Assembly (NCBI GenBank): GCA_948468465.1
Contig: CAOKJJ010000136.1
Coordinates: forward strand, 1-14,245
Length of the DNA: 14,245 nt
Direction of reading: 5' to 3'
Source of the DNA: an uncultured Eubacterium sp.
Lineage (GTDB): Bacteria > Bacillota_A > Clostridia > Lachnospirales > Lachnospiraceae
Made by a program: the position numbers and the translations under genes. Positions 14,115 through 14,245 of the stretch are shown here, piece by piece; position 1 is the stretch's first letter; each line of letters opens with the position of its first letter. Below the pieces are notes generated by a model, which was not told where the DNA came from, ran no database searches, and saw only the letters and a program-made list of their open reading frames with translations.

Positions 14115-14245
14115 ATGATTACAAAATTATTTCATGATAAAATGATTTATTCGAGAAGAATGGAAAGATTAACAGAATTGATATCTGAAATGCTTCGGGG
14201 GGGGGGGTGCGAAATGTATTAGACGTAGGCTGTGGAGATGGACGA
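14115..14245 (+). CDS. SAM-dependent methyltransferase, 5' end only, out of frame at a G11 tract (apparently phase OFF)
   Basis: The frame from ATG 14115 gives MITKLFHDKMIYSRRMER and continues to LRGGGCEMY, then stops at TAG 14220-14222 after 35 codons. The bases after the tract, read from 14216 in another frame, give VLDVGCGDGR, a clear motif I of class I SAM-dependent methyltransferases, running to the window end. Removing two G (G11 to G9) would join the two: LRGGV-RN-VLDVGCGDG. Adding one G would also restore the frame. The gene has a good ribosome-binding site and sits 2 bases after the previous stop, so it looks like a live gene switched off rather than old debris. It probably methylates a sugar or terminates the chain, which is inference. 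The rest of the gene is outside the window. A homopolymer sequencing error is the main alternative. Confidence 0.75.
14197..14207 (+). repeat. Poly-G tract (G11) in the methyltransferase gene, OFF frame
   Basis: Eleven G residues follow CTTC. The tract is two bases longer than the three G9 tracts of this operon, and shortening it to G9 would put ATG 14115 in frame with the SAM-binding motif. It is the longest homopolymer in the window that I could find. Confidence 0.88.

Overview
The window is one strand of a cell-surface glycan (capsule or exopolysaccharide type) biosynthesis operon. It probably comes from a gut-type Clostridia such as a Lachnospiraceae. This placement rests on purine-rich Shine-Dalgarno sites, tightly packed co-directional genes, AT-rich codon use and the mix of LicD, TagD-like and GT2 families; it is inference, because no marker gene is present. 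All genes are on the + strand, several overlap by 4-7 bases, and I saw no convincing internal terminator. The operon continues beyond both ends. I saw no tRNA, rRNA, CRISPR array, transposase or recombinase.

Layout: (1) 1-96, the tail of an RfbH/DegT-type PLP sugar dehydratase. (2) 204-2183, a thiamine-diphosphate enzyme with a 3x33-base internal repeat; beside the RfbH tail this suggests a YerE-like two-carbon branching step on a dideoxy sugar. (3) 2180-3145, a GtrB/DPM-like membrane GT2. (4) 3203-4495, a Rossmann-sulfotransferase fusion. (5) 4530-5906, a TagD-like cytidylyltransferase fused to a Gfo/Idh/MocA oxidoreductase, translationally coupled to (6) 5903-6709, a LicD-family phosphotransferase. 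(7) 6763-7599, a Rossmann plus ParB/Srx-like protein. (8) 7593-9197, a GT2 with a DUF6270-like tail. (9) 9232-10371, a GT2 with a C-terminal Rossmann domain. (10) 10442-12907, a Rossmann-GT4-pyruvyltransferase fusion. (11) 12943-14112, a DPM-like GT2 with four membrane segments. (12) 14115 to the window end, the start of a SAM methyltransferase.

The most striking signal is four long poly-G tracts, each inside a coding region: G9 in the sulfotransferase (4319-4327), G9 in the GT4-pyruvyltransferase (11200-11208), G9 in the last GT2 (13103-13111) and G11 in the methyltransferase (14197-14207). I noticed no other G run longer than 5 on this strand. The three G9 tracts keep their genes open, and any one-base change gives early termination. 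At G11 the methyltransferase hits a stop just after the tract. With two G fewer (G9 again) it would read straight into a textbook SAM-binding motif. This is what slipped-strand phase variation would look like: three decorating or glycosyl-transfer genes ON and one OFF, so the surface glycan could switch its sulfate, pyruvate, methyl and sugar content in combination.

The genes can be read as a decorated-glycan factory: make an unusual sugar (1-2), activate and reduce a CDP-linked alditol (5), transfer it as a phosphodiester (6), assemble with GT2/GT4 enzymes (3, 8, 9, 10, 11), and decorate with sulfate, pyruvate and methyl groups. A small Rossmann-like domain recurs in four of the proteins. 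Base composition is mosaic: segments near 50% GC (1 to about 3.4 kb and 4.5-6.7 kb) alternate with segments near 25-30% GC (sulfotransferase domain, 6.8 kb to the end). All four poly-G tracts lie in or at the edge of the AT-rich parts.
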